From Phorcus lineatus (lineage: Eukaryota > Mollusca > Gastropoda > Trochida > Trochidae): a stretch of DNA of 64,000 nt. Where the stretch lies: contig OV121081.1 of assembly GCA_921293015.1 (NCBI GenBank), positions 2,108,001 to 2,172,000 of the forward strand. Reading direction: 5' to 3'. Shown here in pieces: positions 61,701 to 64,000 of this stretch. The notes beneath the pieces were generated by a model that ran no database searches, had not been told where the DNA came from, and saw only the letters and a program-made list of their open reading frames with translations. The position numbers and the translations under genes are program-made. Each line of letters opens with the position of its first letter. The stretch's first letter is position 1.

Positions 61701-63928
61701 ACCAGAATCCCCCAAGCCTGCCCCCTCTCCCCCCGCGCAGCAAGAAGCCACCACCCCCACCCCCACCAACGTCTGCTGCCCCGGGGCACGTGAGGAACCG
61801 GTCGGAGCCAGATGCATCATACCTGGTGCACAAGCGGACGGCTTCCGACCCCCCTCCACGTCCCGCCCCTCCAGACTTCCGCAACACAATCAACATCCCT
61901 GCAGGTAAATAACATGTAGAACTACTTTTTTAGAAGATATCCTCCATGGGGCACTTACTGCATTTTCATTTCCAATGAAAATAAAATTGTAATATGCACC
62001 AGAAAGAAGATATTCTTCAAAGAATCAACTATCTTTGAAAGTTATTGAGAATTTTTGGCAAACCTTTCTGAGATAATTAAATTTCCCACCATTGTCTTAT
62101 AACCCCAATATAATGCAAACACAAAGCTCGGGTCACTTTGTCTGAGGTGGTCACTCTAAACAAATATTGTCATGGAAATATAGGAAGTTATGACATGTTA
62201 ACAGAATAGGAAGTGTTTGATTGGCTATGGCCTAACCTAATAATGTATGAAATAAACAATGGTTTTGAAAGTTTGAAGGTTACAAATGCGTAAACGATAC
62301 ATACACTATATCATGATTGCCTATATTTCATATCATTCAGTGTCCATTTCCTTTGAATTTATTAGAGTTATTTTGATCTTTTTTTAAACACTATTTCAAC
62401 TTTTCATTGCAGGGGGCAAACTTGTTCTGCCAATTGCAGGAGGCAATGGGTGAGTTACCTCCCTTGCTATTGTAATGTGTGTAATGTTATGTGACCAGGC
62501 AGTATGATTGAGTAGAAAGAATAGCTTTCTGTGTAGTGTATGAACAAAGTCTAGTCTCAGATACTTATTTTAACAATTACATATGCGTATGCACCATGTC
62601 ATTTACTCCTCATTTACAACCATAAGTAACAAGCTTACAAGTTGTTGTCATTATTACAGCCAAGTAGTATATCATCCCTTACCATGATTTTAGTGCAAAT
62701 CGGGAGATAAAGTTTCTCGGCAGTGTCCTACCATCCACATGTCCAGATTTACTAATAAGCATCTCTCAAGAACCTTTAGTGAATTCTCTCGATATTTTTG
62801 CACACTGATTCTTGTAAGTGAGAGAAAGGTTTCAAATATTATGAGGAAAATAAAGATTGAACTGTACAAATTAATAAAGAGAGTATATGTGTAATTCATT
62901 TTGTTTTGTACGGAGTCTCTTATTTGTTGAAAATTTCTGTTTCAGGTCTTCCAGACTATCTCATCTAGAGAAATCCAATTCACGAGGTAACACTCTTTGT
63001 GTTTCAATCTTCATCAACTGCTGACAATGTGGATGTAGTAGATATGTAAAATTGTAAACAAAATTGAATCATTAATACAGTATACTTTATTTCTCCTAGT
63101 AAGATAATCATATGATATAGGTAAGGAGCTTGTAGTATCACAATCCTGCAGGGCGAGATATACAAGTATTCCTACTGGCTTAAGTTACTTAGATATCCCA
63201 CAAGCTCAGTTGTTACCGGTATATCGTTATTCACTATGACCAAAATTAACTTAAATCTTCTTGAACATTCTGCAAATTTGGTGAACAACAATTGAACTTG
63301 ACTGAAATGTTAATAAAAATTCATAGCTTGACAAACTGAAATATTTTCACATCTTCAAGAATCGTTTAGATATGTTAAGAATTAATTATGGTATGTCAAC
63401 GAATATTCACAAATGTGCAATATTTCCCTTTCGCAATAATTTGGGTAGAAGTGAAAATAGCATCTCCTTGAGGGCCGTAATCCTAATGTCCTAATTATTT
63501 CTGCAATATTTGCAATATCATTTGAGAATAAAAATGATCTCTCTTCATATCATGCTTACAGAAGAGCCTCGGTATGTCCGGAGTCAGTCAATAGATCGGC
63601 CGGAAAGTCGAGAAGTACCACCCATACCCAACCCTCGAGTGAAGGTGGGTAGAATACCTGACCAATATTTTTGCATGAGAAATTTCATTTAACACATTGT
63701 TGTACTTCCAAAAAAAAGTAAAAAGATAACATACCATTATCTATGAAGCCCTGTGATTGCCATATAATGTGTAACTAATCTTTGTAAATTCAACAGAGTC
63801 GCAAGTCTTCAATCAGTCGGCGGCGATGTCGAGCTCTTTACGATTGTGACGCAGACAACGAGGATGAGTTGACCTTCAAGGAAGGGGAGATAATCCTGGT
63901 GTTGAAGGAAGAGGAGGAGGAGTGGTGG
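16475..63928 (+). CDS. ASAP: ASAP-family Arf GTPase-activating protein gene, partial (27 exons plus one optional)
   Basis: Joining the exons listed below gives one open frame of 934 codons with the ASAP1/ASAP2 domain order: BAR (about residues 1-241 of the visible protein), PH (267-362), ArfGAP (383-495), ankyrin repeats (530-640), acidic stretch (657-672), proline-rich region (673-890) and an N-terminal SH3 part (897-934). Every border is AG/GT and codon phases agree throughout. ASAP proteins bend and bind PI(4,5)P2-rich membranes, stimulate GTP hydrolysis on Arf1/Arf5, and link to Src, Pyk2/FAK and CrkL through the proline-rich and SH3 parts, acting at focal adhesions, podosomes and endocytic sites (family knowledge). 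The zinc finger C399-x2-C402-x16-C419-x2-C422 and arginine finger R427 are intact, so the enzyme should be active. Missing: roughly the first 60 BAR residues plus the start codon, and about 25 residues of SH3 plus the stop. ASAP3 is unlikely because it lacks SH3. Confidence 0.96.
16577..17391. repeat. 41-bp tandem array derived from the exon A / donor junction (20 units)
   Basis: Twenty near-perfect 41-bp units containing TTTGTACAACAGTTAGTAAA and TTAGTGTCACAAGTG. Aligned without gaps, 28 bases of the unit match exon A's last coding bases plus the donor (16529-16556) at 23 positions. Six units read ACAGTAAGTAAA, which recreates a consensus GTAAGT. The array starts 29 bp after the real donor. 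Confidence 0.93.
17505..17700. repeat. ~32-bp short tandem repeat
   Basis: Four to five copies of a unit containing GTCACAAATTTCATATTTGT followed by ACACCG. The frame through it at 17513-17707 is a by-product of the repeat. Confidence 0.85.
17701..20105. other. Intronic sequence, no recognised feature
   Basis: Unique AT-rich sequence with no coding signal, tRNA-like promoter or strong repeat that I can support. Confidence 0.55.
20106..20267. mobile_element. hAT-like MITE, copy 1
   Basis: Ends CAGTGTTGTT and AACAACACTT form imperfect TIRs. GATCTG flanks the element on both sides (20100-20105, 20268-20273). The subterminal segment GGCCAAAATGACCCCTT is shared with the copy at 56173-56333. A CAGTG start is typical of hAT elements; the 6-bp flank is shorter than the usual 8 bp. 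Confidence 0.6.
20304..22748. mobile_element. 2.4-kb TTAA-flanked element filled with a diverged satellite
   Basis: Bounded by TTAACCCTT at the left (TTAA 20300-20303) and AAGGGTTAA at the right (TTAA 22749-22752), the layout of a piggyBac-like element. The inside is mostly at least eight diverged copies of a ~178-200-bp repeat, each with a [T/A]CAAATTnTA[T/C]ATgGAATTGAAG-like block. The ends hold GC-rich hairpins: arms GCACGCGC/GCGCGTGC at 20970-20988 and the perfect palindrome CCCGGAATATTCCGGG at 22717-22732. No transposase frame is present. Confidence 0.6.
20796..22240. repeat. Diverged ~190-bp tandem repeat with alternating spacing
   Basis: The conserved block occurs at about 20796, 21082, 21278, 21456, 21653, 21829, 22029 and 22208. 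The last six intervals alternate near 196, 178, 197, 176, 200 and 180, suggesting a ~375-bp two-part unit. A second block, GCGGCACTTGCTGTATCTTT, recurs in the later copies. Confidence 0.7.
22753..23427. other. Intronic sequence, no recognised feature
   Basis: Unique AT-rich sequence; nothing supported. Confidence 0.55.
23428..24888. repeat. 43-bp minisatellite (~34 units)
   Basis: The unit contains CACACTGAGGTTGGACTGTG and a variable tail. Left-half units mostly end GTACTGTTAGAGA and right-half units mostly ATACAGTTAGAGA; several have a 2-bp deletion (GACTCACTGAGG). It is non-coding in all frames. Confidence 0.95.
24889..26511. other. Intronic sequence, no recognised feature
   Basis: Unique AT-rich sequence with a short AT run near 25386-25410. 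The overlapping short frames at 25803-26190 show no known domain. Confidence 0.55.
26512..26830 (+). mobile_element. tRNA-derived SINE
   Basis: Box A-like TAGCGCAGTTGTAAGCG at 26521-26537 and box B GTTCGAATCC at 26562-26571 have normal tRNA spacing. The body then ends in AAAGCGGCGTTAAACCCC and a CCTCACCTCACC tail. The same 3' end occurs in the truncated copy at 54428-54515. The 'GAAAGCGGCG-TAAA' end recalls molluscan SINEs from memory. No clear target duplication was found. Confidence 0.75.
27121..27228. mobile_element. Palindromic CTAAGGT-type MITE, copy 2
   Basis: Contains ACCCTTTACTAAGG..., GCACTAAGGTTACCTTAGTG and CTTAAGGCTTGTGACAG, matching the copy at 37096-37213 but with eroded ends. 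Confidence 0.6.
27474..27857. repeat. 22-bp minisatellite (~17 units)
   Basis: The unit is TGCTCTGTGTTATCCTGATC plus GT or AT. GT and AT ends alternate regularly through the middle of the array, giving a 44-bp two-unit repeat. One unit lacks a base at 27538-27542. Confidence 0.93.
27858..29767. other. Intronic sequence, no recognised feature
   Basis: Unique AT-rich sequence. The short frames (28491-28703, 29103-29303, 29319-29501) have no recognisable domain or splice context. Confidence 0.5.
29768..30106 (-). mobile_element. tRNA-derived SINE, minus strand
   Basis: Read on the minus strand: box A-like TAGTGGTTAGCATGC (complement of 30078-30092) and box B GGATTCGAATCCC (complement of 30044-30056). 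The body includes the complement of CTTGCCCAGGGACACAAC, and the 3' tail is an ATT microsatellite (29769-29786). It is unrelated in sequence to the SINE at 26512. Not a functional tRNA gene. Confidence 0.75.
30107..31059. other. Intronic sequence, no recognised feature
   Basis: Unique AT-rich sequence; nothing supported. Confidence 0.55.
31060..31790. repeat. ~22-bp minisatellite with a 220-240-bp higher-order duplication
   Basis: About 33 variants of GAGAGTGTGAGATGTCTGTC. A longer block ending in AAAGGGATGTCTGTCTTCAT occurs twice, at 31299-31539 and 31571-31789, so part of the array duplicated as a unit. The long minus-strand frame (139 codons of S-H-L-K-T-D repeats) is a by-product. Confidence 0.92.
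31791..33433. other. Intronic sequence before exon B, no recognised feature
   Basis: Unique sequence; no exon or element that I can support. Confidence 0.55.
33434..33520 (+). CDS. ASAP: ASAP exon 'B': BAR domain
   Basis: 87 nt, phase 1 in and phase 1 out, after CTGTTTCAG and before GTACGT. It encodes [20 protein letters not shown] and following residues, aligning with 'DHVQNEENYAQVLDKFGSN' of ASAP1. It continues the helical BAR core. The preceding intron is 16.9 kb and holds many mobile elements and satellites. Confidence 0.95.
33521..36777. other. Intron B-C, with an AT microsatellite
   Basis: Contains an (AT)n tract of ~41 bp at 34688-34728. The short overlapping frames around 34660-35108 read through or beside it and show no domain. 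Otherwise unique. Confidence 0.6.
34688..34728. repeat. (TA)n microsatellite
   Basis: About 20 uninterrupted TA dinucleotides. Confidence 0.97.
36778..36839 (+). CDS. ASAP: ASAP exon 'C': BAR domain
   Basis: 62 nt after TTTTAG and before GTATGT, phase 1 in and phase 0 out. It encodes [20 protein letters not shown], aligning with 'TAFVKFSTLTKELSTLLKN' of ASAP1. Codon phase matches both neighbours. Confidence 0.95.
37096..37213. mobile_element. Palindromic CTAAGGT-type MITE, copy 3 (best preserved)
   Basis: The ~118-bp element has TIRs GGCCTTCTTTCACAAAGC and GCTTTGTGAAAGGAGGCC. Inside are CTAAGGTTAACCTTAG and GCACTAAGGTTACCTTAAGG. No target duplication is obvious. Confidence 0.75.
37808..37932 (+). 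CDS. ASAP: ASAP exon 'D': BAR domain
   Basis: 125 nt after TTGCAG and before GTGAGT, phase 0 in and phase 2 out. It holds the most diagnostic BAR signature of the family, [20 protein letters not shown], almost identical to the vertebrate sequence, followed by WKEYESK. Confidence 0.97.
37933..39107. other. Intron D-E, left part, no recognised feature
   Basis: Unique sequence. The frame at 38941-39144 ends near a GTAAGT but matches no ASAP segment (see rejected items). Confidence 0.5.
39108..39629. repeat. ~26-bp satellite array, left arm
   Basis: Units alternate between a GTTGGGCAGGTTGAATGTAA type and a GTGAGCAGGTTGAATGTAA type. The array continues at 41434 after a LINE insertion. Minus-strand frames through it ([13 protein letters not shown] peptides) are artefacts. 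Confidence 0.93.
39630..41433 (-). mobile_element. 5'-truncated, decayed LINE inserted in the satellite
   Basis: A minus-strand non-LTR retrotransposon fragment of ~1.8 kb. Three overlapping frames give reverse-transcriptase parts: a thumb/N-terminal region (41023-41355), the fingers with [11 protein letters not shown] (40667-41074), and the palm with [19 protein letters not shown] and the catalytic FADD (40458-40469) in 39825-40670. The frames join only through frameshifts near 41030 and 40670, so it is a pseudogene. The 3' end carries AATAAAG and a (TTATC)n tail. General layout resembles the Jockey/CR1/Rex group (inference). Confidence 0.92.
41434..41975. repeat. ~26-bp satellite array, right arm
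   Basis: Resumes in mid-unit with GGGCAGGTTGAATG, exactly where the left arm stopped (ACAGTT), so the LINE split one unit. About 20 further half-units follow. Confidence 0.93.
41976..43186. other. Intronic sequence, no recognised feature
   Basis: Unique sequence; nothing supported. Confidence 0.55.
43187..43670. repeat. 47-bp minisatellite (~10 units)
   Basis: The unit contains GTTAGTGGTTACTCACTGGT and AGCGCTACATCAAGTCAGG. Two units carry an extra ACCAGTA. Variants GCGCT/GCACT and GGAAG/GGGAG alternate partly. Confidence 0.93.
43671..45265. other. Intron D-E, right part, no recognised feature
   Basis: Unique AT-rich sequence up to the exon E acceptor. Confidence 0.55.
45266..45341 (+). CDS. 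ASAP: ASAP exon 'E': BAR domain
   Basis: 76 nt after GTTACAG and before GTGAGA, phase 2 in and phase 0 out. It encodes [20 protein letters not shown] then EVSGAE, matching 'KIEKEKREHAKQHGMIRTEITGAE'. The 7.3-kb upstream intron contains a satellite array with an inserted LINE. Confidence 0.96.
45342..46020. other. Intron E-F, no recognised feature
   Basis: Unique AT-rich sequence ending in the TTGCAG acceptor. Confidence 0.7.
46021..46074 (+). CDS. ASAP: ASAP exon 'F': BAR domain
   Basis: 54 nt, phase 0 at both ends, after TTGCAG and before GTATGT. It encodes [18 protein letters not shown], the counterpart of 'IAEEMEKERRLFQLQMCE'. Confidence 0.96.
46075..46434. other. Intron F-G, no recognised feature
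   Basis: A short unique intron. Confidence 0.7.
46435..46520 (+). CDS. ASAP: ASAP exon 'G': BAR domain
   Basis: 86 nt after TTGCAG and before GTGAGT, phase 0 in and phase 2 out. It encodes [20 protein letters not shown] followed by VEYYQAQAK, aligning with '[27 protein letters not shown]'. Confidence 0.97.
46590..46660 (+). mobile_element. Possible SINE 3'-end relic
   Basis: TGGCTGAAATATTGCCCAAG then CGGTGCTAAACAATAACTC and CTCACTCACTTA recall the 'GGAATATTGCTGAAAGCGGC ... CTCACTCACTC' ends of molluscan SINEs as I remember them. No promoter boxes are visible. Weak evidence. Confidence 0.35.
46661..47107. other. Intron G-H, right part
   Basis: Unique sequence. The open frame at 46691-46927 has no recognised domain and lacks splice borders. 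Confidence 0.55.
47108..47267 (+). CDS. ASAP: ASAP exon 'H': end of BAR domain
   Basis: 160 nt after TTTCAG and before GTAACA, phase 2 in and phase 0 out. It encodes [20 protein letters not shown] and a charged helix ending in [14 protein letters not shown], aligning with '[20 protein letters not shown]...LRDLIKSSL'. This closes the BAR domain; the linker to PH begins in the next exon. Confidence 0.96.
47268..47698. other. Intron H-I, left part, no recognised feature
   Basis: Unique sequence with a locally repeated CTTT-rich text; nothing supported. Confidence 0.55.
47699..48028. mobile_element. Foldback element, 330 bp with ~80-bp inverted ends
   Basis: The left arm starts GCATCCTGCTTAATCAGTG, and the right arm's reverse complement starts GCATCCTGTTTAATCAGAG. 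The match continues through GAGTCCGCTCTTGCTCCTTC and CTTTCGAGCC for about 80 bp with a few mismatches. The 89-codon + frame inside has no recognised domain. Target duplication not clear. Confidence 0.8.
48029..49373. other. Intron H-I, middle, no recognised feature
   Basis: AT-rich unique sequence between the foldback element and the 61-bp array. Confidence 0.6.
49374..49861 (+). repeat. 61-bp array copying the acceptor and first 18 nt of exon I (eight units)
   Basis: Units start at 49374, 49435, 49496, 49557, 49618, 49679, 49740 and 49801, and the real exon starts at 49862: an exact 61-bp period. Each has a pyrimidine/AGCCCCAG acceptor-like tract, then GCGGTGAACTCTGTACCT or a variant (in frame AVNSVP, 18 nt), then GTAAGT (units 1, 6, 7, 8), GTAATT (2) or GGAAGT (3, 4, 5). 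Unit 8 has lost its AG (CCCCAA) but keeps the AG six bases upstream. In the real exon the GTAAGT is replaced by CCAGGC and coding continues. Confidence 0.95.
49862..50035 (+). CDS. ASAP: ASAP exon 'I': BAR-PH linker and start of PH domain
   Basis: 174 nt, phase 0 at both ends. The acceptor is AGCCCCAG at 49854-49861; an alternative AG six bases upstream would add two residues in frame. It encodes the linker [20 protein letters not shown] and the PH start [20 protein letters not shown], very close to 'YSMHQLQGNKEYGSEKKGYLLKKSDGIRKVWQRRKC'. The first 18 nt, with the upstream acceptor, are repeated eight times upstream at 61-bp spacing (see the array entry). A third AG at 49882-49883 would break the frame. 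Confidence 0.95.
50036..50369. other. Intron I-J, no recognised feature
   Basis: A short unique intron with GTGAGT and CAACAG borders. Confidence 0.75.
50370..50417 (+). CDS. ASAP: ASAP exon 'J': PH domain
   Basis: 48 nt after CAACAG and before GTCAGT, phase 0 at both ends. It encodes [16 protein letters not shown], matching '[14 protein letters not shown]' of ASAP1 (PH strands 3-4). Confidence 0.96.
50418..50734. other. Intron J-K, no recognised feature
   Basis: A short intron with a small TA-rich patch at 50577-50593. Confidence 0.75.
50735..50786 (+). CDS. ASAP: ASAP exon 'K': PH domain
   Basis: 52 nt after TTGCAG and before GTGAGT, phase 0 in and phase 1 out. It encodes [17 protein letters not shown], aligning with 'PNAEDKKSFDLISHN' of ASAP1. 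Confidence 0.94.
50787..51149. other. Intron K-L, no recognised feature
   Basis: A short AT-rich intron. Confidence 0.75.
51150..51198 (+). CDS. ASAP: ASAP exon 'L': PH domain
   Basis: 49 nt after CTTCAG and before GTAAGT, phase 1 in and phase 2 out. It encodes [17 protein letters not shown], aligning with '[17 protein letters not shown]'. It leads into the conserved PH C-terminal helix. Confidence 0.95.
51428..51597 (+). CDS. ASAP: ASAP exon 'M': PH C-terminal helix and start of ArfGAP
   Basis: 170 nt after TGTAG and before GTGGGT, phase 2 in and phase 1 out. It starts with [18 protein letters not shown] (PH C-terminal helix with its invariant Trp) and ends in [18 protein letters not shown], the first half of the ArfGAP zinc finger (C399 and C402 in the visible protein). 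Confidence 0.97.
51598..52039. other. Intron M-N, no recognised feature
   Basis: Splits the zinc finger between C402 and C419. Unique sequence. Confidence 0.75.
52040..52173 (+). CDS. ASAP: ASAP exon 'N': ArfGAP catalytic core
   Basis: 134 nt after CCCCAG and before GTCAGT, phase 1 in and phase 0 out. It encodes [20 protein letters not shown], then [20 protein letters not shown] and TSQLL. It supplies zinc ligands C419 and C422 and the catalytic arginine finger R427 in GIHR. All catalytic features of an active ArfGAP are present. Confidence 0.98.
52174..52529. other. Intron N-O, no recognised feature
   Basis: A short unique intron. Frames running into it from exon N (to 52260) are read-through. 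Confidence 0.75.
52530..52618 (+). CDS. ASAP: ASAP exon 'O': ArfGAP domain
   Basis: 89 nt after TTGCAG and before GTAAGT, phase 0 in and phase 2 out. It encodes [20 protein letters not shown] and AHKPTPSSH, aligning with '[30 protein letters not shown]'. Confidence 0.97.
52800..52980 (+). CDS. ASAP: ASAP exon 'P': end of ArfGAP, start of ankyrin region
   Basis: 181 nt after GTCCCAG and before GTGGGT, phase 2 in and phase 0 out. It encodes [20 protein letters not shown], then a helix with [20 protein letters not shown], aligning with 'RKEYITAKYVDHRF...SRDLLALIQVYAEGVELM'. Its codons are GC-rich compared with the surrounding introns. Confidence 0.96.
53207..53298 (+). CDS. ASAP: ASAP exon 'Q': ankyrin repeat
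   Basis: 92 nt after TTGTAG and before GTGAGT, phase 0 in and phase 2 out. It encodes [20 protein letters not shown] and [10 protein letters not shown], with the ankyrin core TALHLA, aligning with 'GETALHLAVRTADQTSLHLVDFLVQN'. Confidence 0.96.
53299..53630. other. Intron Q-R, with an inverted pair of CRE-like sites
   Basis: Holds the inverted repeat at 53481-53513; otherwise unique. Confidence 0.7.
53481..53513. promoter_or_regulatory. Inverted repeat with two full CRE-type palindromes
   Basis: GTGACGTCATAAA (53481-53493) and its perfect reverse complement TTTATGACGTCAC (53501-53513) are separated by 7 bp. Each arm holds TGACGTCA, the CREB/ATF consensus. It may be an intronic enhancer site, a hairpin, or a remnant of a palindromic element. 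Function is inference. Confidence 0.45.
53631..53817 (+). CDS. ASAP: ASAP exon 'R': ankyrin repeats
   Basis: 187 nt after TTGTCAG and before GTGAGT, phase 2 in and phase 0 out. It encodes [20 protein letters not shown] then [20 protein letters not shown], aligning with '[39 protein letters not shown]'. The neighbouring AG two bases downstream would put the frame out. Confidence 0.96.
53818..54412. other. Intron R-S, left part, no recognised feature
   Basis: Unique sequence. Confidence 0.65.
54428..54515 (+). mobile_element. 5'-truncated SINE with 15-bp target duplication
   Basis: The 88-bp body matches the 3' end of the SINE at 26512-26830 (GATATAAGTGAAATA, GAAAGCGGCATTAAACCC, CTCACCTCACCT tail). 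It is flanked by exact copies of CTCAATCAATCCATG at 54413-54427 and 54516-54530. Confidence 0.85.
54679..54747 (+). CDS. ASAP: ASAP exon 'S': end of ankyrin region
   Basis: 69 nt after GTTCCAG and before GTGAGT, phase 0 at both ends. It encodes [20 protein letters not shown] plus LIN. It corresponds to the 'AKSGKFNPHVHVEYEWNLR' segment after the last ankyrin repeat in ASAP1; the shared feature is V-x-V-x-W-x-L. Confidence 0.9.
54748..55261. other. Intron S-T, no recognised feature
   Basis: Unique sequence. A frame from 55148 runs through exon T by chance. Confidence 0.7.
55262..55309 (+). CDS. ASAP: ASAP exon 'T': acidic segment
   Basis: 48 nt after TTGCAG and before GTGAGT, phase 0 at both ends. 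It encodes [16 protein letters not shown], corresponding to 'QEEIDESDDDLDD' at the same place in ASAP1. Confidence 0.92.
55408..55622. repeat. Foldback repeat with a hammerhead-like core motif
   Basis: AGGATAAAACTGC (55408) and GGGATATCTGCA are mirrored by TGCTGATATCCC and GGCGGTTTTATCCT (to 55552), and a second copy of the right arm follows (GGGATCCCTATGCGTTGAGG and GGCGGTTTTATCCT to 55622). GTGTATTGTTT at 55450 is mirrored by AAACAATACAC at 55560. Between them lies CTGATGA ... GAAAC with a possible stem. It may be a Penelope-like terminal fragment (inference). Confidence 0.5.
55623..56172. other. Intron T-U, left part, no recognised feature
   Basis: Unique sequence. Confidence 0.6.
56173..56333. 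mobile_element. hAT-like MITE, copy 2
   Basis: Starts CAGTGTTGTACCTGGGGGTC and ends AGAAACAACACTG; the interior has AGCCAAAATGACCCCCTTAT. Same family and size (161 bp) as 20106-20267. Target duplication eroded. Confidence 0.6.
56334..58040. other. Intron T-U, right part, no recognised feature
   Basis: AT-rich, with many TTTCACTG-like short motifs between 56790 and 57270, which look like low-complexity drift. The frame at 57737-57988 has no domain. Confidence 0.55.
58041..58206 (+). CDS. ASAP: ASAP exon 'U': start of proline-rich region
   Basis: 166 nt after TTGACAG and before GTGAGT, phase 0 in and phase 1 out. It encodes [20 protein letters not shown] at the start and [15 protein letters not shown] at the end. 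Composition and place fit the ASAP proline-rich region. Other frames on both strands are also open here, but only this one keeps phase with exon T. The upstream intron is 2.7 kb. Confidence 0.88.
58207..59360. other. Intron after exon U, no recognised feature
   Basis: Unique AT-rich sequence. The frame at 58781-59023 has no domain or splice context. Confidence 0.6.
59361..59414 (+). CDS. ASAP: Candidate optional ASAP exon (54 nt)
   Basis: A 54-nt segment after CTATTGTAG and before a perfect GTAAGT, phase 1 in and phase 1 out. It would add 18 residues containing [18 protein letters not shown] without breaking the frame. It is rich in Asn/Lys rather than Pro and I know no counterpart, so it is either a lineage-specific cassette exon or a chance match. 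Confidence 0.45.
59415..60582. other. Intron before the micro-exon, with a possible LINE tail
   Basis: Near 60066-60150 a TAGAATAGAATAG run is followed by GGCATTATGGGCTATAGTAC and AATAAAATTGAATGAATGAA, the look of a non-LTR 3' end. Otherwise unique. Confidence 0.5.
60583..60600 (+). CDS. ASAP: ASAP micro-exon 'V' (18 nt)
   Basis: 18 nt after CACCTACAG and before a consensus GTAAGT, phase 1 in and phase 1 out, encoding KVFRFP when joined to exon U. Exon U (phase 1 out) can also splice straight to exon W (phase 1 in), so it could be a cassette. The strong flanking signals and exact phase make it credible; homology was not recognised. Confidence 0.6.
60601..61595. other. Intron V-W, no recognised feature
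   Basis: Unique AT-rich sequence ending at TTGCAG. Confidence 0.65.
61596..61904 (+). CDS. ASAP: ASAP exon 'W': proline-rich region with SH3-binding motifs
   Basis: 309 nt after TTGCAG and before GTAAAT, phase 1 at both ends. It contains the SH3-ligand stretch [15 protein letters not shown] and the motif [15 protein letters not shown], close to 'HKRTLSDPPSP' of ASAP1. In the family these stretches bind Src-type and other SH3 domains. The region is far GC-richer than its introns. The other frames open here (+ and -) are compositional shadows. Confidence 0.95.
61905..62412. other. Intron W-X, no recognised feature
   Basis: Unique sequence. Confidence 0.7.
62413..62449 (+). CDS. ASAP: ASAP exon 'X' (37 nt)
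   Basis: 37 nt after CATTGCAG and before GTGAGT, phase 1 in and phase 2 out, encoding [12 protein letters not shown]. It is short, but it carries exactly the phases needed by exons W and Y. Confidence 0.82.
62450..62945. other. Intron X-Y, no recognised feature
   Basis: Unique sequence. Confidence 0.7.
62946..62986 (+). CDS. ASAP: ASAP exon 'Y' (41 nt)
   Basis: 41 nt after GTTTCAG and before GTAACA, phase 2 in and phase 1 out, encoding [14 protein letters not shown]. Exons X and Y together keep the frame; skipping only one would break it. Confidence 0.82.
62987..63561. other. Intron Y-Z, no recognised feature
   Basis: Unique sequence. Confidence 0.7.
63562..63644 (+). CDS. ASAP: ASAP exon 'Z': end of proline-rich region
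   Basis: 83 nt after CTTACAG and before GTGGGT, phase 1 in and phase 0 out. It encodes [20 protein letters not shown] and [14 protein letters not shown] and VPPIPNPR resemble the phosphorylatable and PxxP patches that precede SH3 in ASAPs. Confidence 0.9.
63797..63928 (+). CDS. ASAP: ASAP exon 'AA': N-terminal part of SH3 domain
   Basis: 132 nt after CAACAG and before GTAAGT, phase 0 at both ends. It encodes the SH3 start [20 protein letters not shown] and ends KEEEEEWW, aligning with '[34 protein letters not shown]'. The ALYD box, the acidic RT loop and the conserved tryptophan pair are present. The rest of SH3 must lie in an exon beyond 64000. Confidence 0.97.
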
Positions 63929-64000
63929 GTAAGTATCTACCAACTTCCCGTATTTTTAGGCCCTTTCATCTGTGATGCCAAATAGTCTTAATCAGAACTT

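Noticed and set aside
61605..61896. Minus-strand frames across the proline-rich exon
   Set aside because: GC-rich proline codons suppress stops on the other strand; the + frame matches ASAP and keeps phase.

Overview
This is eukaryotic, AT-rich, intron- and repeat-dense DNA, most likely from a marine lophotrochozoan such as a mollusc. That placement is inference: it rests on the intron/exon structure, the closeness of the encoded protein to animal ASAP proteins, and SINE tails resembling those I recall from gastropods and bivalves. The species cannot be named from sequence alone.

There is one protein-coding gene, on the + strand: an ASAP-family ArfGAP (ASAP1/ASAP2 type: BAR, PH, ArfGAP, ankyrin, proline-rich, SH3). 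I could place 27 exons between 16475 and 63928 with GT/AG borders and matching codon phases, plus one optional 54-nt exon. They join into a continuous reading frame of 934 codons (952 with the optional exon). The N-terminal part of the BAR domain and the last part of the SH3 domain lie outside the window or were not found. The first intron seen is 16.9 kb.

Layout: 1-6642 is a tandem array of a ~1.6-kb element with hairpin ends (possibly Helentron-like). 7.6-8.2 kb is a 53-bp tandem repeat split by a small transposon. 9105-12898 is a 3.8-kb TTAA-flanked element. 13123-13900 is a small palindromic MITE hit by a truncated LINE with a 100-bp target duplication. 16475-16547 is the first visible ASAP exon, followed directly by a 41-bp array related to its own splice donor. 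20304-22748 is a TTAA-flanked element filled with a diverged dimeric satellite. Further minisatellites occur at 23.4-24.9, 27.5-27.9, 31.0-31.8, 39.1-42.0 and 43.2-43.7 kb. A ~1.8-kb decayed LINE (39630-41433) sits cleanly inside the 39-42 kb array. The PH exon at 49862 is preceded by eight 61-bp copies of its own 5' end and acceptor, several of which look like 18-nt in-frame micro-exons. From 50 to 64 kb exons are dense and repeats fewer.

The most unusual theme is that two independent tandem arrays in one gene have units homologous to an exon-intron junction. Together with the nested transposon insertions, this is the material most worth a second look. No bacterial-style operon, CRISPR array or functional RNA gene is present.
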